From positions 2,418,001 to 2,482,000 of the forward strand of contig NC_016131.3 of assembly GCF_000005505.3 (NCBI RefSeq): a stretch of DNA of 64,000 nt, given 5' to 3'. Below, in pieces: positions 1-11,175 of this stretch. Numbering within the stretch: position 1 is the stretch's first letter; every line of letters starts with the position of its first letter. Source of the stretch: Brachypodium distachyon (Eukaryota > Streptophyta > Magnoliopsida > Poales > Poaceae). The position numbers and the translations under genes were made by a program. The notes under the pieces were generated by a model. It saw only the letters and a list, made by a program, of their open reading frames with translations. It had not been told where the DNA came from and did no database searches.

Positions 1-369
1 TGGTAAAAAAATCAGTTCTTTTGGCTCATGATGTTCCAAACTTTATCATCTCTGTAGTTATATTAGATGATAACAGATAAGGTTGCATTGAATCAGCAAT
101 CCTAGATTTTTATTCCAGACAGTGGCTAATACTTTATCAGTCCCGTTGTATATGTTTTCTCTCTTGCTTGCACTTAAGTATTTGTCTCCATTTGCTTCGT
201 AGTAGAGTAACATCAATGCATTGTTTTCTTACAATACATTTAGTGTCCAATTATGCCATTAACATTAGTTCTCGCAGTTATGTCGGAATTCTATGGCAAT
301 TGTAAACTTGTCGGTCTTTGCAAAGAGATAACATCTGCGATGTCTCAGTTCTGATGGGGAGACGAAGGA
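1..369. other. No feature recognised
   Basis: AT-rich sequence with no ORF or repeat that I can support. It precedes a LINE fragment and may be older retroelement or intergenic DNA. Confidence 0.4.
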
Positions 370-765
370 AATAAGAAATGCACGCACTGGTTTGCTTGGT
401 GGAATGGAGACATGGGGGTATGGGTTTTAGAGATATTCGCTGTTTTGATCTTGCTTTGCTTGCTAAACAGGCGTGGAGACTTGTGGATTCGCCACACTCG
501 TTCCGTGCTTCTGTCCTGCCGAAGGACCTTCCAGATGGCAACCTCCTCAATGCCACACTTAAAAAGGGGCCTCCTTTACTTGGCAAAGTGTTATGGCGGG
601 TGTGAACACCCTCAAGCGTGGATAATCTGGAGAATTGGTAATGGGTCGAACGTTGACATCTGAACGGATCCTTGGCTTCCTGGTTGTGTCCCGAGGGGGC
701 AAAACCTCTTGTCCAAAGTAGCGGACTTGATTGATCCCTCCACACCGGTGAATGGGATGTGCAGC
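370..765 (+). pseudogene. LINE reverse-transcriptase C-terminal fragment
   Basis: The translation in this stretch matches the region between the reverse transcriptase and the zinc-binding zf-RVT segment of plant non-LTR retrotransposons. It carries a GGMGFRDIRCF-type motif followed by ALLAKQAWRL. After a frame break near 600 it continues with IIWRIGNGS and, after a stop, a PWLP motif. The last codons before 766 read GEWDVQL in another frame, a typical continuation of this protein, and the reading is then cut off by the hAT-like element. The same protein region appears in the better-preserved LINE at about 21970-22370, so both belong to the same broad superfamily. It is a non-functional remnant. 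Confidence 0.75.
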
Positions 766-2809
766 TAGGCCTGGTAATGGGTTGGATTCAAATGGTTTTT
801 ATGGTTCGGGCTCTCAACTGGGTCGTCTTTCGGTGGGTGGAAATGGATTGACTTTCCGAATGGATGGGTCTGGTGCGGTTTTAACGTAGAAATGGTTTGG
901 GGTGGTTTGGTTTTGGACTCAAACGCTTTGGTTTTGTATGGGCTGAACCCGTGGATTCCCTCTGGGCTCGACCCGTGGGCAGAGGAGCAGCTAGCGTCGT
1001 GTCCAGCGTCTTCTCCGTCTTCCCCAGATCCTTGCTGGGGGCCTAGGGTTGCGCCGCCGCCGTCTCCCCCATCCGGCGCTCCACCGCCGGCGTACCTAGG
1101 GCCGCCGGATTCCGCGGATCCGGTCCCTCACGCTGCCTTCCCCCAGGGATTTCTCTGCCTAGATCATCCTCTCATTGGCTGGCCCTGCTAGCGATTGTTC
1201 CCCAAGGTCCTACTCTGCCACAAGATTCCACCAGGACAACTTCCTTTTGCTCCATCCGATCTCAATCGAACCGCCCTTCACTAAATCGGTAAGCAATGTT
1301 AGATTCTGTTTTTGGATGAATCCGAGGATTGCTTTCCAGAATTTTCGTTTTACTCCCGTTTTTGTTGTTCAAGTAGGTGCAGTACTAATTGAATACCTAT
1401 TTTATTTGAAGGTACTGATTGAGTAAATGTACTTAATTTGGCCGTTGGCTTCAAGTACTGCTTACAGGTGATTATTCACATGTCCTAATTTATTTTTTAT
1501 TGTCTGTTCTGCTCACTATGTTTATGCAGAATTCCCTAATGCATTGCTTGAATGTATAGAGAATTAACTACTAAATACTAATATTAATTTCACATATACA
1601 GCATGAGAGATGGTTATTTTGATAGGGCAGTTGGTCCTTTGCTAAGATGTTATTACAGATTGACAGCACATGTCCACTGCCTCCTCCTAGTCACCGAGAC
1701 CTTCCACATCTGCCCTGTGAGTGTATCTTAGTTGTGTTGTAGAACTGCAAGTTTGTCCTGCTTAATATGGTCTGATGCAAATGGTTTTTTTTTTCGTTAG
1801 GAAAACATAACCGTTGATACTAGAGTTTCTTGTTATGTCATGAGATGTTGTCTGTCATTACTGAATGTGCAATGCCAATCATGCAGCCAGAGCATGATAG
1901 TCTCTGCATGTATATCTTCTAGTTATGTGAAGCTTGTATGAATATATGAAAAATCTGAAGCTTATCAGTGAAGCTTATCTGAATAACTATGTATGTAAAA
2001 TCTCAAAAGTTATATGTGTGTAGCTACTGTTAGTTCAGAATTAATTGAACTGAAGCTTAATTATGTCGACACTAATTCCTGATGTTTCATCCCTGTATAG
2101 ATATCACATGGGCCTCCCCTGCTATGCAAATAATTTCCTTTCTATAAGCAGATCACTCCATGTTTCAGGTGGTGAAGTGTTCACACAAATCATTGTACAA
2201 GTGTTGAATGGAAGGAGTCCATGAAGATGGTGACAAAATTGGTGTAAAAAGATGGGGCTTTTGCTCACTGACCAGATGCACTGAAGCTATGGACCCTAGT
2301 AAAGTTACTTTGTGTAGTTACTCCTAGAAATCATGTCTAATGAAGTAATAATTCAATCTATGTAACTAACCGTTAATTAAGCAGACATTTGATGGGACTT
2401 GATAGTTGCGATTGTTTGCCTGGAAGGATTTTTTTTTTTTGCAATTGTCATTTCACATTACATAATATTTGTTTCATTTGGATAGCAGGGTTAACCTGTA
2501 CTGCACCTTTAATGTTTCACTTTAAGAGCTGAAGTACCGAATCCAACAGCCAGCACGTCTGCATGCGCATCGTGGATTGTGAGCTAAACTATCGATGGCT
2601 CTTCTAGTGTGTGTACCGTGGTTCCGAAATGGTCTGAAATGGTTTGCCCAGTCCATTTGGTTGATTCGGGTTGGATGTAGATCGCGTACGAGTTGGTCTG
2701 GACTGGATCGAAGGGTCTAGTGTTTGGGGTGGATGCAGATTGGTTTTATGTATTGTCTTATCTGGTTTGGTGCGGGTATGGTCCGGATTTCAAACCATTA
2801 CCAGGCCTA
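766..2809. mobile_element. hAT-like non-autonomous DNA transposon (about 2.0 kb)
   Basis: The two ends are 15-bp perfect inverted repeats, TAGGCCTGGTAATGG at 766-780 and its reverse complement at 2795-2809. Both subterminal regions are rich in short TGG/TTTGG and AAATGG motifs, which is usual for hAT ends. No transposase ORF is visible, so the element would be non-autonomous. Its interior starts with a GC-rich, gene-like stretch (about 960-1200) and then becomes AT-rich. An 8-bp target duplication is not visible; the left flank is LINE and the right flank is gypsy-type sequence, so one flank was probably rearranged after insertion. The hAT assignment comes from the TIR form and subterminal motifs only. 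Confidence 0.6.
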
Positions 2810-4868
2810 AGTTGGCCCGGCGAGTATGCCGGAATCCGGGCCGAAGGTAGCAGCGGATGACGATGAGGCCCCCGCCGCCACTGTTTGGCCGGGGAGGGCA
2901 TCGTCCGCTTGCTGCGGAGCCTCCTCCACGCCCGCGCCCATGGGTTGCGGGGATGGCGGAGTTGCCGTTTCCCCGGCAGGAGACGCCTCCTGCGGGATCC
3001 GCGTCCCCGGCCTGAACGGCCCGGGACGCGCTGCCAAGCTTCGCCCCGATAGCACCGGCGGGCGCCTCCACCGTTGCGTCCGCCGCGGGGGAGCTGGGGG
3101 CAGGAGCCCCTTCTGGCTCCTCCCTCGTCCTTGCGTCCTCGGCGTCAGAGCCGAAGTCAACCACCACCGTGCCCGCTCCCATTGTGAGCACAGTCGGACT
3201 GCGACAAAGAAAGGAGTTAGAATTCAGAAATATGATGGGTTGCCCAGCGATAAACGGAAGGGGGCTCTGAGTGAATACCTTGCTGGGCCACCGAACTTGC
3301 GGGAAGCGCTTCCTCCCTTCCCGTTCCGGCCCCTGTCGCTGGGCCACCTGCCGCGGACTGGATTTCGCCTGTAAGTTTAGAAGGTGGCATAGTTGCAGGT
3401 AAGCGGACGGGATTAACATATGCCATGGGATCCAGGAGGGGTTCGGTACCTGCTGCCGGCTCCTCCTCTACATGCCATTAGGTCGGCGGTGGGCGCAATG
3501 GCAGCGCCGGCCCGGATGCGCGTCCTCTTGCTCGGCGCGGCGGGTGGTGAGTCGGCTCTCCCCCTCTTGCCGGCTCCCGACGAGGTGCCATCTTTCGGAG
3601 GGTTGAGCTTGAACTGGAAGCCCCGGAAGAGCTCCCGCTTGGGTGGGGCCATGGGCGCCCGGGGGGTTGCCGCAGCCCTGGGAGTCGCGGAGGCCGCCGC
3701 GGCGCTAGCGGCCACTGCGGAGGTGGCCGCTGCCGTAGGCGCCCTTGACCTTCGTAAGATCAGGGGCACATCATCATTATCCTCCTCCTCGTCTGCCACG
3801 GGGATGACCACCTGGGTCCCGGCGACCTAGCCTGCCTCTTCGTCGGAGGATGGGACGTCAGGCCAACTGACCTCCGACTCTCCCCCGCTCTCCTCAAGCA
3901 CCCGCTTCCCGCGGGGTGTAGGTGGAGGGGGACGCGGGGTCCGAGCAAGGGAGTCGACCATTAACCTCCACTCGTTGCAGGGCGGGTAGGCGGCGATGAT
4001 ATCGTGCAATCCCGGAACCCCGACGTGGAGGGAGAAAACCCCCGGCGGCAGCTCCGTGACGGGTACATCCTCGCCGGTGATCCCCTGGATGGCCTCCGGG
4101 TCCACGCCGGCTGATGTAGGTGCGCACCACGTCGAGATCGGTGAGCCTTGCTAGCTGCAGAGCCTTGATCTTCGCGACTATGGGGAGGAGCTCGGCGTCG
4201 CGGTGGTAGCGATTCCGCCAGGTGTCGTTGGGCACTGGCAGCTCGGTGGGCGTGAAGATGAACTCTTCGGGTTCCTCCACGTGGACCCAGCACTAGTCCA
4301 CTCGTCACTCATTCTCTATCTTCTTCTATGACCAAATGATGAACTCTGATTTCATCCGGTCGCGGGTGCGAAACACCACCCCCTATGACATCGCCCCCGC
4401 TTGCTCGATGCGGGGGTAAAAGTAGTGCCGGAATAACGCCACTGACGGCATTACTCCGACGAACGCCTCGCAGAGGAACTGGAAGACGGCAAGGAGAAAG
4501 AGGGAGGTGGGGTGGAGCTGCGCCACCCGGAGCTGGTACGCCTCCATGAGCGCATGGAGGAACAGGGAGTACGGAGGCACCAACCCGGCAAGGATGAAGC
4601 GCGCAAACACCCGGAAGTCGTTTTCCTGGTGGTCGGCGCCGGCGGGGAAAATGAGGGTCTCCCCGTACTCGTTGAAGCGCAAGGCGACGGCATACCGGAC
4701 CTTGTCCAGCGCCTCGCCGTTGTAGCCGGGCCGGAAGAAGGTGTACGAGGCCCTCAGCTCCCTCCTCTTTTGGTCATTATCCGAGACGGGCTTCTGAGAA
4801 GCCGCCTCGCTCCTGCCAGCTGCAGGCCTCTTGGAGCCTTTCCCTTTCTTGGGAGTAGGGGGCGCCAT
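2810..4868 (-). pseudogene. Degenerate gypsy-type transposon protein (PF04195-like)
   Basis: On the minus strand the reading starts with ATG at 4868, in a basic, Lys/Arg-rich leader. It runs through a segment typical of the putative gypsy-type transposon domain (PF04195), with LHPTSLFLLAVFQFLCEAFVG and PSVALFRHYFYPR as landmarks. Stops follow at about 4385 and between 4280 and 4380. The homologous reading resumes at 4280 (a DTWRNRYHRDAEL motif), shifts frame near 4105 and continues into an acidic, Ala/Pro-rich low-complexity region around 3410-3810. The rest down to 2810 is GC-rich and repetitive with no clear domain. Such proteins belong to Ty3/gypsy-related elements of grasses. The many stops and shifts make this copy inactive, and no protease, reverse transcriptase or integrase is visible. 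Confidence 0.7.
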
Positions 4869-4974
4869 GAGAGGTATGGGCGAAAGCTGGCCGGAGGCAG
4901 GGGCGCGAGGAAGATTGGAGACGAAGGAGAAAAGCTGGCGGGCTAAGTGTTTGGTCCCTAGCGCAGCGGCGGGG

Positions 4975-4981
4975 CCTTATA
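4975..4981 (-). promoter_or_regulatory. TATA-like box upstream of the gypsy-type ORF
   Basis: The minus strand reads TATAAGG here, about 107-113 bases upstream of the ATG at 4868. The spacing and the CT-rich leader between fit a core promoter. This is an inference from sequence only. Confidence 0.4.
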
Positions 4982-4989
4982 GCGCCCCG

Positions 4990-5816
4990 GCGCCGAGCAA
5001 CGGTCGCATCCGCACCCTGCCGGTGCGCTGGGATAATTACGCCCTAAGAGAAGGTAACGCAGGGCGTGGCCTTAACCACCCGTGTTTAATGGGGAGATTA
5101 AGGCGGAAATCTCGCGCCCACTACTCTGCACGTAACGGCAGAGCCCTTGAAGCGGCGCATAAGCAGGGCCCCGAAGCGGCTCGGGACCCACGTGTCGGTT
5201 AAGGGCGTAGCCCGGCAACCGACCAGGAAAGGTTCTACCCGGGAACAGGCGTTGCCGGCCCACGTCCGGGGGCTACTGTCGCACCAGTGGCACCCAGGGT
5301 ACCACCGTTGCATGGCGCGTGGGCCACCTCGCTTGCCCCCCGGAGGGACCACACCCCGGGCAGCTCCGCATCAGCTGCCCGGCCAGTCACTAGCCCGGCA
5401 GGGCTTGCAAGGCTGCGAAAGTTGCCTTGCAGGGCAGCAGGACGAATCCCGCCTGGGCGCTTCTCGGGGAGTTTACTTGCCGGGGAGGGTGTTCCCGGGC
5501 GCAAGTGTCCGTTACAAGAGCAGGAGCGAGCGGGGTAACAGCGGCACCACGTGGCCGCTCGGCGGGCGCGCTGCGCGCAGGATTCGTCAGGACCCAAGTT
5601 CACTGGCTAATAACAAACTCAGAAGCAGGACGTAGAGTTTTACACCTCAGGATGGCCCGAACCTGGGTAAACGATCTCGTGTTCATTGCGCTCTTACAAT
5701 TTACATTGGCCTCGCTCGCGACCGCTGGGGCGATCCCCGTCGCCCACTGCCGAACCTCAAAGGGGGTGCCCACGCATCCCTGGTGTCTGAGCCCCGTGCT
5801 ATGACATTGGGTGACA
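4990..5816 (-). mobile_element. Probable LTR of the gypsy-type element (minus orientation)
   Basis: On the minus strand this block begins TGTCACCC at 5816. It contains a TTTACCCAGGTTCGGGCC-type stretch (about 5655-5675) that is characteristic of LTRs of grass gypsy-type elements, and further on a GACAGTAGCCCCCG stretch (about 5265-5280). It lies upstream of the minus-strand ORF that starts at 4868. I could not find a primer-binding site or a second LTR copy, so the inner boundary is a guess. It abuts CACTA-type coding sequence at 5817, which suggests that the element inserted into the CACTA element. Confidence 0.5.
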
Positions 5817-5819
5817 CTA

Positions 5820-6290
5820 CTCATTTGTTTGCCTTGGTCCGTGGTGTACTATTTTGATTTACAACTTCCAAAGAAGGGTGTTCGAGGTCGGTTCTGGAAA
5901 CCCATCAAATCACTCATTAACACTGCCTGGAAAGTGGCGACCAAGGAAAAACTAGCTGGTAAAGGCTATAAAGACGAACCTCACCACAACCACAGGTTCC
6001 TTTGCCATCAACAGCCGCCCGGCAATGTGTTCTGTGGCTACTACTGCTGTCACATCTTTTTGTAGAATGCCAGCATGTTCAAGCCTGAGTGAAAGGGGTC
6101 AGTCGCGGCGATGGAAGAGTACCGGTGGCCCCGAATGACAATGGGACACCGACCTAAATGGGTCGTGTATAACATTCAAAGGGAGTTCGCCCATCTCATC
6201 AACAATGAGGTCATCAAGCCTAGTGGGGACTTCTACGAACGCGTGGAACAAGTGGTGTCTAGGGTTCGCCCACAACAATAGCTTCAAACT
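5820..6290 (+). pseudogene. Ulp1-like protease remnant of the CACTA element
   Basis: The translation shows a WSVVYYFDLQL segment, then about 60 residues later a CHQQPPGNVFCGYYCC motif. This is the Q/C catalytic end of the Ulp1-type (PF02902) protease carried by many plant CACTA elements, where HKQPPGSVLCGYYVC is usual. After a stop near 6063 the family's C-terminal tail is still readable in another frame (QREFAHLINNEVIKPSGDFY). The N-terminal part with the catalytic His is missing. Confidence 0.7.
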
Positions 6291-6529
6291 TGAAATGAGA
6301 TACATTTGTATTTTTTATATGCTTCTATGAAATTTTGACACTTTGTAATCAATATTGTGAAGTGAGATACATTTGTATTCTTTATATGCTTTAAATGATG
6401 CGGCTTTATATACATTTGTATGCTTTAAATGATGTGGCTGTGTATTTTTCTGTGCTATGATGTATATAATTTTCTGTGTATTTTCTATGTATTTTCTGTG
6501 GTTTTAATTATTTTTTAGTTACCGAAAAT

Positions 6530-6780
6530 GTATCAGTGTCGGTCGCTCCACTGATGTGGCAACGCGACCGTTACTGATGATGGTACATCAGTAACGTTCG
6601 GGTCGGGCCGCCCGCCACTGATGATATATACATCAGTAACGGTCCATCAGTAACGGTCGGAGCGACCGTTACACCGTTACTGATGATACCCATCATCAGT
6701 AACACAAAGTTAGTAACGACGGCCCCGACCGTTACTAATGTTGTTTTTCGATCGTTACTGATAAACCTTTCTGTAGTAGT
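6530..6780. repeat. CACTA subterminal repeat array and terminus
   Basis: Direct and inverted copies of GTTACTGATG, ATCAGTAACG and related words occur every 15-30 bases up to the TIR. Members of this superfamily bind their transposase accessory protein at such arrays. Confidence 0.75.
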
Positions 6781-7985
6781 ACAGCGGGAAGAAGAGACGC
6801 ATAGGGAGAAACCGTGAAGCATGGCATGCACTTTTGATGATAGATTATTTCTCTAGAACGCAAGTATACACCGATGCCATGTTTCGCCGCATGTTCCGAA
6901 TGCACAGACCTCTATTTCTACGCATCGTTAAAGCTCTTGGAGAATGATCACCATTGTTTCAGCAGAGAAGAGATGCCATAAACAAACTAGGATTCTCACC
7001 TTTGCAGAAGTGCACAGCAGCTACGTGTTTGTTGGTCTATGGGTGCTTTGCAGATTCCGTTGATGAATATCTTCGGATTGGGATAATCACAACAATAGAG
7101 AGCCTGGAGTATTTCGTTAAAGGCATCAACAAGATATTTGGGACACGGTATCTTCACCGTCCAACACCTGAAGACATCGAGCGACTGCTTCAAATAGGTC
7201 AGGCTCGTGGCTTTCTAGGCATGTTGAAAAGCCTTGATTGCATGAATGGAAAAATTGTCCAGTTGCATGAAAGGGTCAATTCACCCGTGGTGATCAAGGA
7301 GTATCTACTATAATGCTGGAAGCAGTGGCATCTCAAGACCCATGGATCTGGCATGCTTTTTTGGTGTTGCTGGTCTGGCATGCTTTTCTGGTGTTGCTGG
7401 ATCAAACAACGACATCAACATATTGAATCAATCTTCTTTGTTCACCAATGTGTTGCAACGGTGAGCTCTACCGATTCAATTTACAGTTTTGGGAAGACAA
7501 TACAACATGGGGTACTATCTTGTGGATGGAATATATCCTGAATGGGCTGCATTTGTGAAAACTATCCCTCTTCCACAAAATGACAAGGATAAATTATTTG
7601 CTCGCCAACAAGAAGCAGCAAGACAAGATGTAGAGCGAGCATTTGGAGTTCTGCTAGCCCGTTTCGGCATTTTACGTGGTCCAGTACGACAATTGCAGCG
7701 TGCATTTCTTAGTAAATTCATGTATGCCTGCATTATACTGCATAACATTATAGTCGAGGATGAGAGAGATTCATACGGTGTCCGCTATGACTATGATTGT
7801 GACTACGATCAGGGCCCGATCCAATACCAGAAGTAGTACCAATCCATGGACCACTTAATGGCTTTGCCGGTCTACTAGACATAAATGATTCTATCCATGA
7901 TCGGTCCAAGCATATCCTTCTGAAGAAAGACTTAGTTCAGCATATTTGGAATCGATTTGGAGATGACCAAGTGAACAATTAGATC
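6781..7985 (+). pseudogene. PIF/Harbinger transposase pseudogene
   Basis: The reading begins directly after the CACTA end with an MFRRMFRMHRPLFLRIVKALG stretch, the usual start of the plant Harbinger transposase domain (PF04827). It goes on with QKCTAATCLLVYGCFADSVDEYLRIG (positions 7010-7080) and a DCM motif near 7240, where the next catalytic segment is deleted and frameshifted. It resumes at 7489 with the YYLVDGIYPEWAAFVKTIPL motif and the block ARQDVERAFGVLLARFGILRG. The C-terminus (LLKKDLVQHIWNRFGD) ends at a stop at 7981-7983 after another frame shift. A 27-bp tandem duplication sits at about 7347-7400. The N-terminus is lost at the CACTA junction. Confidence 0.8.
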
Positions 7986-8599
7986 TATTATATACAGTCA
8001 GCGAGCTTTTTATTGCACTTCAACATTTAGTTTCTTTCAAATAGTATGTTTTTGGTACTGTAATCATCAATCATGCACCTCGGATACAATTTCGTTGTGA
8101 TATTTTTTTAGTTCGTCCATATCAACAGATTACCCATAAGTTTGTTGCTTTCAATATCCTAATTTAGTAACTTGGGATCACATCGGTAGCTAAAATACTT
8201 ATTTGCTGCAGTTAAATAATTGAAGAAGAAATATTGTAAAGGAAGCAGTAATATTTGAGACACATACCCCTTGCTCAGCTGGCTCACTCTCAAAGTCTGA
8301 ATGTCGACCAGCCGGAGATGGCTCTACTCTAGCATCCTGCACCTCGTACATGTATAAGTAATGTTATCAAGGAAAGTAGATCGTAAGGAGAAAAAAATCA
8401 AGCGCATAATAAGTCTTTGACCTGTGAGCTGATTGTTATCCAACTGGTTGATATGAGCTGCCGCAAAAAAAAAAAAAAGCTTGAGATTGAATCAAACTTT
8501 CCCATCAGACAGACTTCTTAAATTAGTTGAGAAAATATGTGCTTCGGAAAAAAAATGTTATTACATCATATTTTCACAGCCACTCATTTGTTCTTATAG
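7986..8599. other. No gene; AT-rich spacer between two transposons
   Basis: There is no ORF of interest. An A-run of about 14 bases lies at 8464-8478. The left part is probably the untranslated 3' end of the Harbinger element and the right part the 5' leader of the LINE, but I see no defined ends. Confidence 0.4.
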
Positions 8600-8668
8600 T
8601 TGGGAGTGACTAGTTCATGCATGCTACGAAGCCGGCGGATTGAGTTTTTTCTTGGCAAACAAGTTTCG

Positions 8669-9758
8669 ATGGCGACGACTTCGGAGGCGATGGCGGAGGG
8701 AAAGGATGGCGGTGATCTGGCATCCTCTTTGAAGAATCTGGTGCTCCGTGATGGTGAATCGGATGATGTGTTAATCGAGGTTGCAGCAGTTGAGCAATTG
8801 GAGAAGGAGGCGAGATGGATGGTTCTGGCCAGGGTGAATACACCTCAGCCCTTTCAGCATAACACCGCTCTACGACACCATGCGCTATTTCTAGGGTCTG
8901 GGTGCTGATTTTGACCCTCGTGAGATTACTGACAATTTGTTTATGTTCAAGTTTTTCTGCCTGGGAGATTGGAAAAAAGTTATGCTCCAGGGCCCTTGGC
9001 TGTTTCGTGGCAAGATGGTGGTCTTTGCGGACTATGATGGAGTAGCAGACCCGGCGTCTATTCCTCTGGATCGCGTAGCAGTTTGGGCCCAAATTCATAA
9101 GATCCCGCCGCTCTATCGTACACAGGCTGTGGTGGATCAGCTGGCTCGTCGGGTGGGGCGTGTGCTGAGCGTGGAGATGAACCCTGTGAAGGTGTTTGAA
9201 GGAGACTATGTCCGGGTGAGAGCAAGTATTGATGTCAGCGAGCCACTTATTCGGTTTGTACCTTTGAAGGTTCGTGGTGAGCGTCTTCTGCTTGATGTCA
9301 AATATGAGAAGATGGGATTTTTCTGTGAGGTTTGTGGCATCTTGGGTCACTTTCAGGATGAATGTGGAGACGGTGTTCATGATCCCTCGACCTTCCAATA
9401 TGGCAAGTGGATAATTGCAACTCGGCGTTCTGCCCAAACGAGCATGACCTTTGTTCCGCGGGCGCCCTTTGCTGGTAGACGCGGTGGTGGCCGAAATCAA
9501 GGGGGTAGAGGAAGGGGGATGAGCTCGATGAAAAGATCCTCGGAGGAAGCCAATTTAGACAATGATGAAGAATTGCGTGATACTGCCTCGAGTCCGGCTA
9601 AACCTGGTGATCAGAACAAGAAGCACGTATCTTCCTCTGTGAGCAAAAGCCTGAACATGGATATTGATCGGCGGCCTCCTCGGCAGAGGACCGCCAGGAG
9701 CAATGAGTATCCTAAGCTGGAACTATCATGGTATTGGCAACGACGCGACAGTTCGTGA
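8669..9758 (+). pseudogene. LINE ORF1 gag-like protein (DUF4283, zinc knuckle)
   Basis: The ATG at 8669 opens a protein with MATTSEAM. A frame shift and stop near 8868-8910 separate this start from the main part (8937-9758). The main part carries the DUF4283 nucleic-acid-binding region (GDWKKVMLQGPWLFRGK, then FADYDG and VWAQIHKIPPLYR). A zinc knuckle follows with C-x2-C-x4-H-x4-C spacing (CEVCGILGHFQDEC), then an Arg/Gly-rich basic stretch (GRRGGGRNQGGRGRG). The protein would bind LINE RNA. It overlaps the ATG of ORF2 (9703) by 56 bases in another frame. The upstream break makes this copy defective. Confidence 0.8.
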
Positions 9759-11175
9759 ACTCCGCACGCTGGTGCGGCGGTTCGCCCCCTCGGTACTCTG
9801 TCTTCAGGAAAATCAAGTCGGTAGTACGAGGGCTCACAATCTTGCTTTTACTCTTGGTTTTAATAATAGTTTTACTGTTAGTAGTCGAGGTCGTAGTGGT
9901 GGGCTTGCTTTGTACTGGAATAATGATTATACAATGAATTTAATTCATTACTCGCAGTATCACATTCATATGATTGTTCGGAAGGGAGATGAAGAGCCAT
10001 AGCGACTCACTTGTATTTATGGTGAGGCCTCTGTACGGGAGAGACACAAGACCTGGGAACTTATGCGCTTTTTACGAAGTGAATCCAACTTACCCTGGAC
10101 CTGTATTGGAGATTTCAATGAGGTATTGCACCAGAACGAGCACTTTGGTGTTGGTGAGCGGGATACTGGTCAAAGGATGGGCTTCCGCGAAGCAATTGAT
10201 CTATGTGGCTTATGTGATCTGGGTTTTAATGGGAATATCTGGACTTTTGAAAAAAGGGTCAGGGGTGGCACATATACGCGGGTGCGTCTGGATCGGGCGC
10301 TCGCTTCAACATCCTGGTGGTCCAGATTTCCTTTTGCCGCGGTGTTTCACCTCACGGCTGCACACTCTGATCACTGCCCAGTTCTGCTCAAGATTTCGGA
10401 ACCTGTGCAGGGGAGTGCTGAAATAACTGAACGAAGCTTTCGATATGAACGAATGTGGGAGACACATGAGAAGTTTGGGGAATTTTTGAAGCAGAAGTGG
10501 TCCGAGTCGACGCCTAGTCTCACGATGGTAGATCTCCATGACAAACTGAAAAACCTGTCCGCTGATCTGGTATCGTGGAACAATGAAGTTTTCGGGCAAG
10601 TTCGAAAGAAGACGCAGGAACTCTTGATCGAATTAGAACGCTTGAGGGCGTTGCCTGGGCGCATCGGCCCAACTGAGCAGGAATTGCAAATTGTTGACAC
10701 ACTGACAATGTGGAATCAAAGGGAAGAAATTATGTGGAGACAGAGGTCTCGCGTCCAGTGGTTGGCCAAGGGGGATAGCAATACAAAGTTTTTTCACCAG
10801 CGTGCTAGCAGCCGAAGGAAGAACAACCGAATTGAACAGCTCACGTTACCTGATGGTACTGTTACTCAGGACCTGCATGTAATGACTACGCATGCTGTGG
10901 ACTTTTACACAAATCTCTATACTTCCGAAGGTGTCTGGCATGGACGAGGTCTTACGCACTGTGCCGAGGAAGGTGACTGGGGCTATCAATGAGCGCCTGG
11001 ATAGAACTTATACAACGGAGGAGGTGAAGCACGCTTCATTTCAAATGTTCCCAACCAAGGCGCCCGGTCCGGATGGATTTCCGGCGCACTTTTTTCAGCG
11101 GCATTGGGATTTATGTGGTAATGAAGTTACGGCGGCTGTTCTGAGCATTCTTCATGGACGGGAGGAGCCTCTGGC
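9703..11175 (+). pseudogene. LINE ORF2, endonuclease and first RT segment
   Basis: It starts MSILSWNYHGIGN, the beginning of the AP-type endonuclease (exo_endo_phos). Motifs in order are LCLQEN, a TCIGDFNE motif near 10095-10120, then RLDRALAS and AHSDHCPVLL (10370-10390). A linker follows, then a KGDSNTKFFHQ motif that precedes the reverse transcriptase. A TAG stop interrupts the frame at 10000-10002, and a frame shift lies near 10930-10945. The RT start is readable as FPTKAPGPDGFPAHFFQRHW. The protein is cut at 11175 by the LTR insertion and continues at 20968. Confidence 0.85.
11171..11175. repeat. Target-site duplication CTGGC (left copy)
   Basis: The same five bases occur at 20968-20972. 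Both flank the solo LTR, which begins TG at 11176 and ends ACA at 20967. Confidence 0.85.

Larger units (their letters stand above)
5817..6780 (+). mobile_element. CACTA (En/Spm) transposon relic, right end
   Basis: The left part encodes the C-terminal end of a CACTA-associated Ulp1-like cysteine protease. The right end at 6766-6780 reads CCTTTCTGTAGTAGT, the reverse complement of the CACTACTACAGAAAGG-type terminus, with the outermost base changed. The 250 bases before it are packed with short direct and inverted copies of a motif around CGTTACTGATG, the usual subterminal repeat structure of CACTA elements. The element is 5'-truncated by the gypsy-type LTR at 5816. The right end lies inside PIF/Harbinger coding sequence, so the CACTA element jumped into an older transposon. 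Confidence 0.8.
8600..11175 (+). mobile_element. LINE, 5' half (ORF1 and start of ORF2)
   Basis: This is the 5' half of a plant L1-type non-LTR retrotransposon. It contains the gag-like ORF1 and the endonuclease plus the beginning of the reverse transcriptase. It stops at 11175, where a solo LTR is inserted, and resumes at 20968. The junction is supported by the 5-bp duplication CTGGC at 11171-11175 and 20968-20972, and by the protein reading, which continues from EEPLA on the left to [12 protein letters not shown] on the right. The 5' end is approximate. Confidence 0.85.

Noticed and set aside
2826..3374. 182-codon plus-strand frame
   Set aside because: Antisense shadow of the GC-rich gypsy-type gene, which is read on the minus strand.
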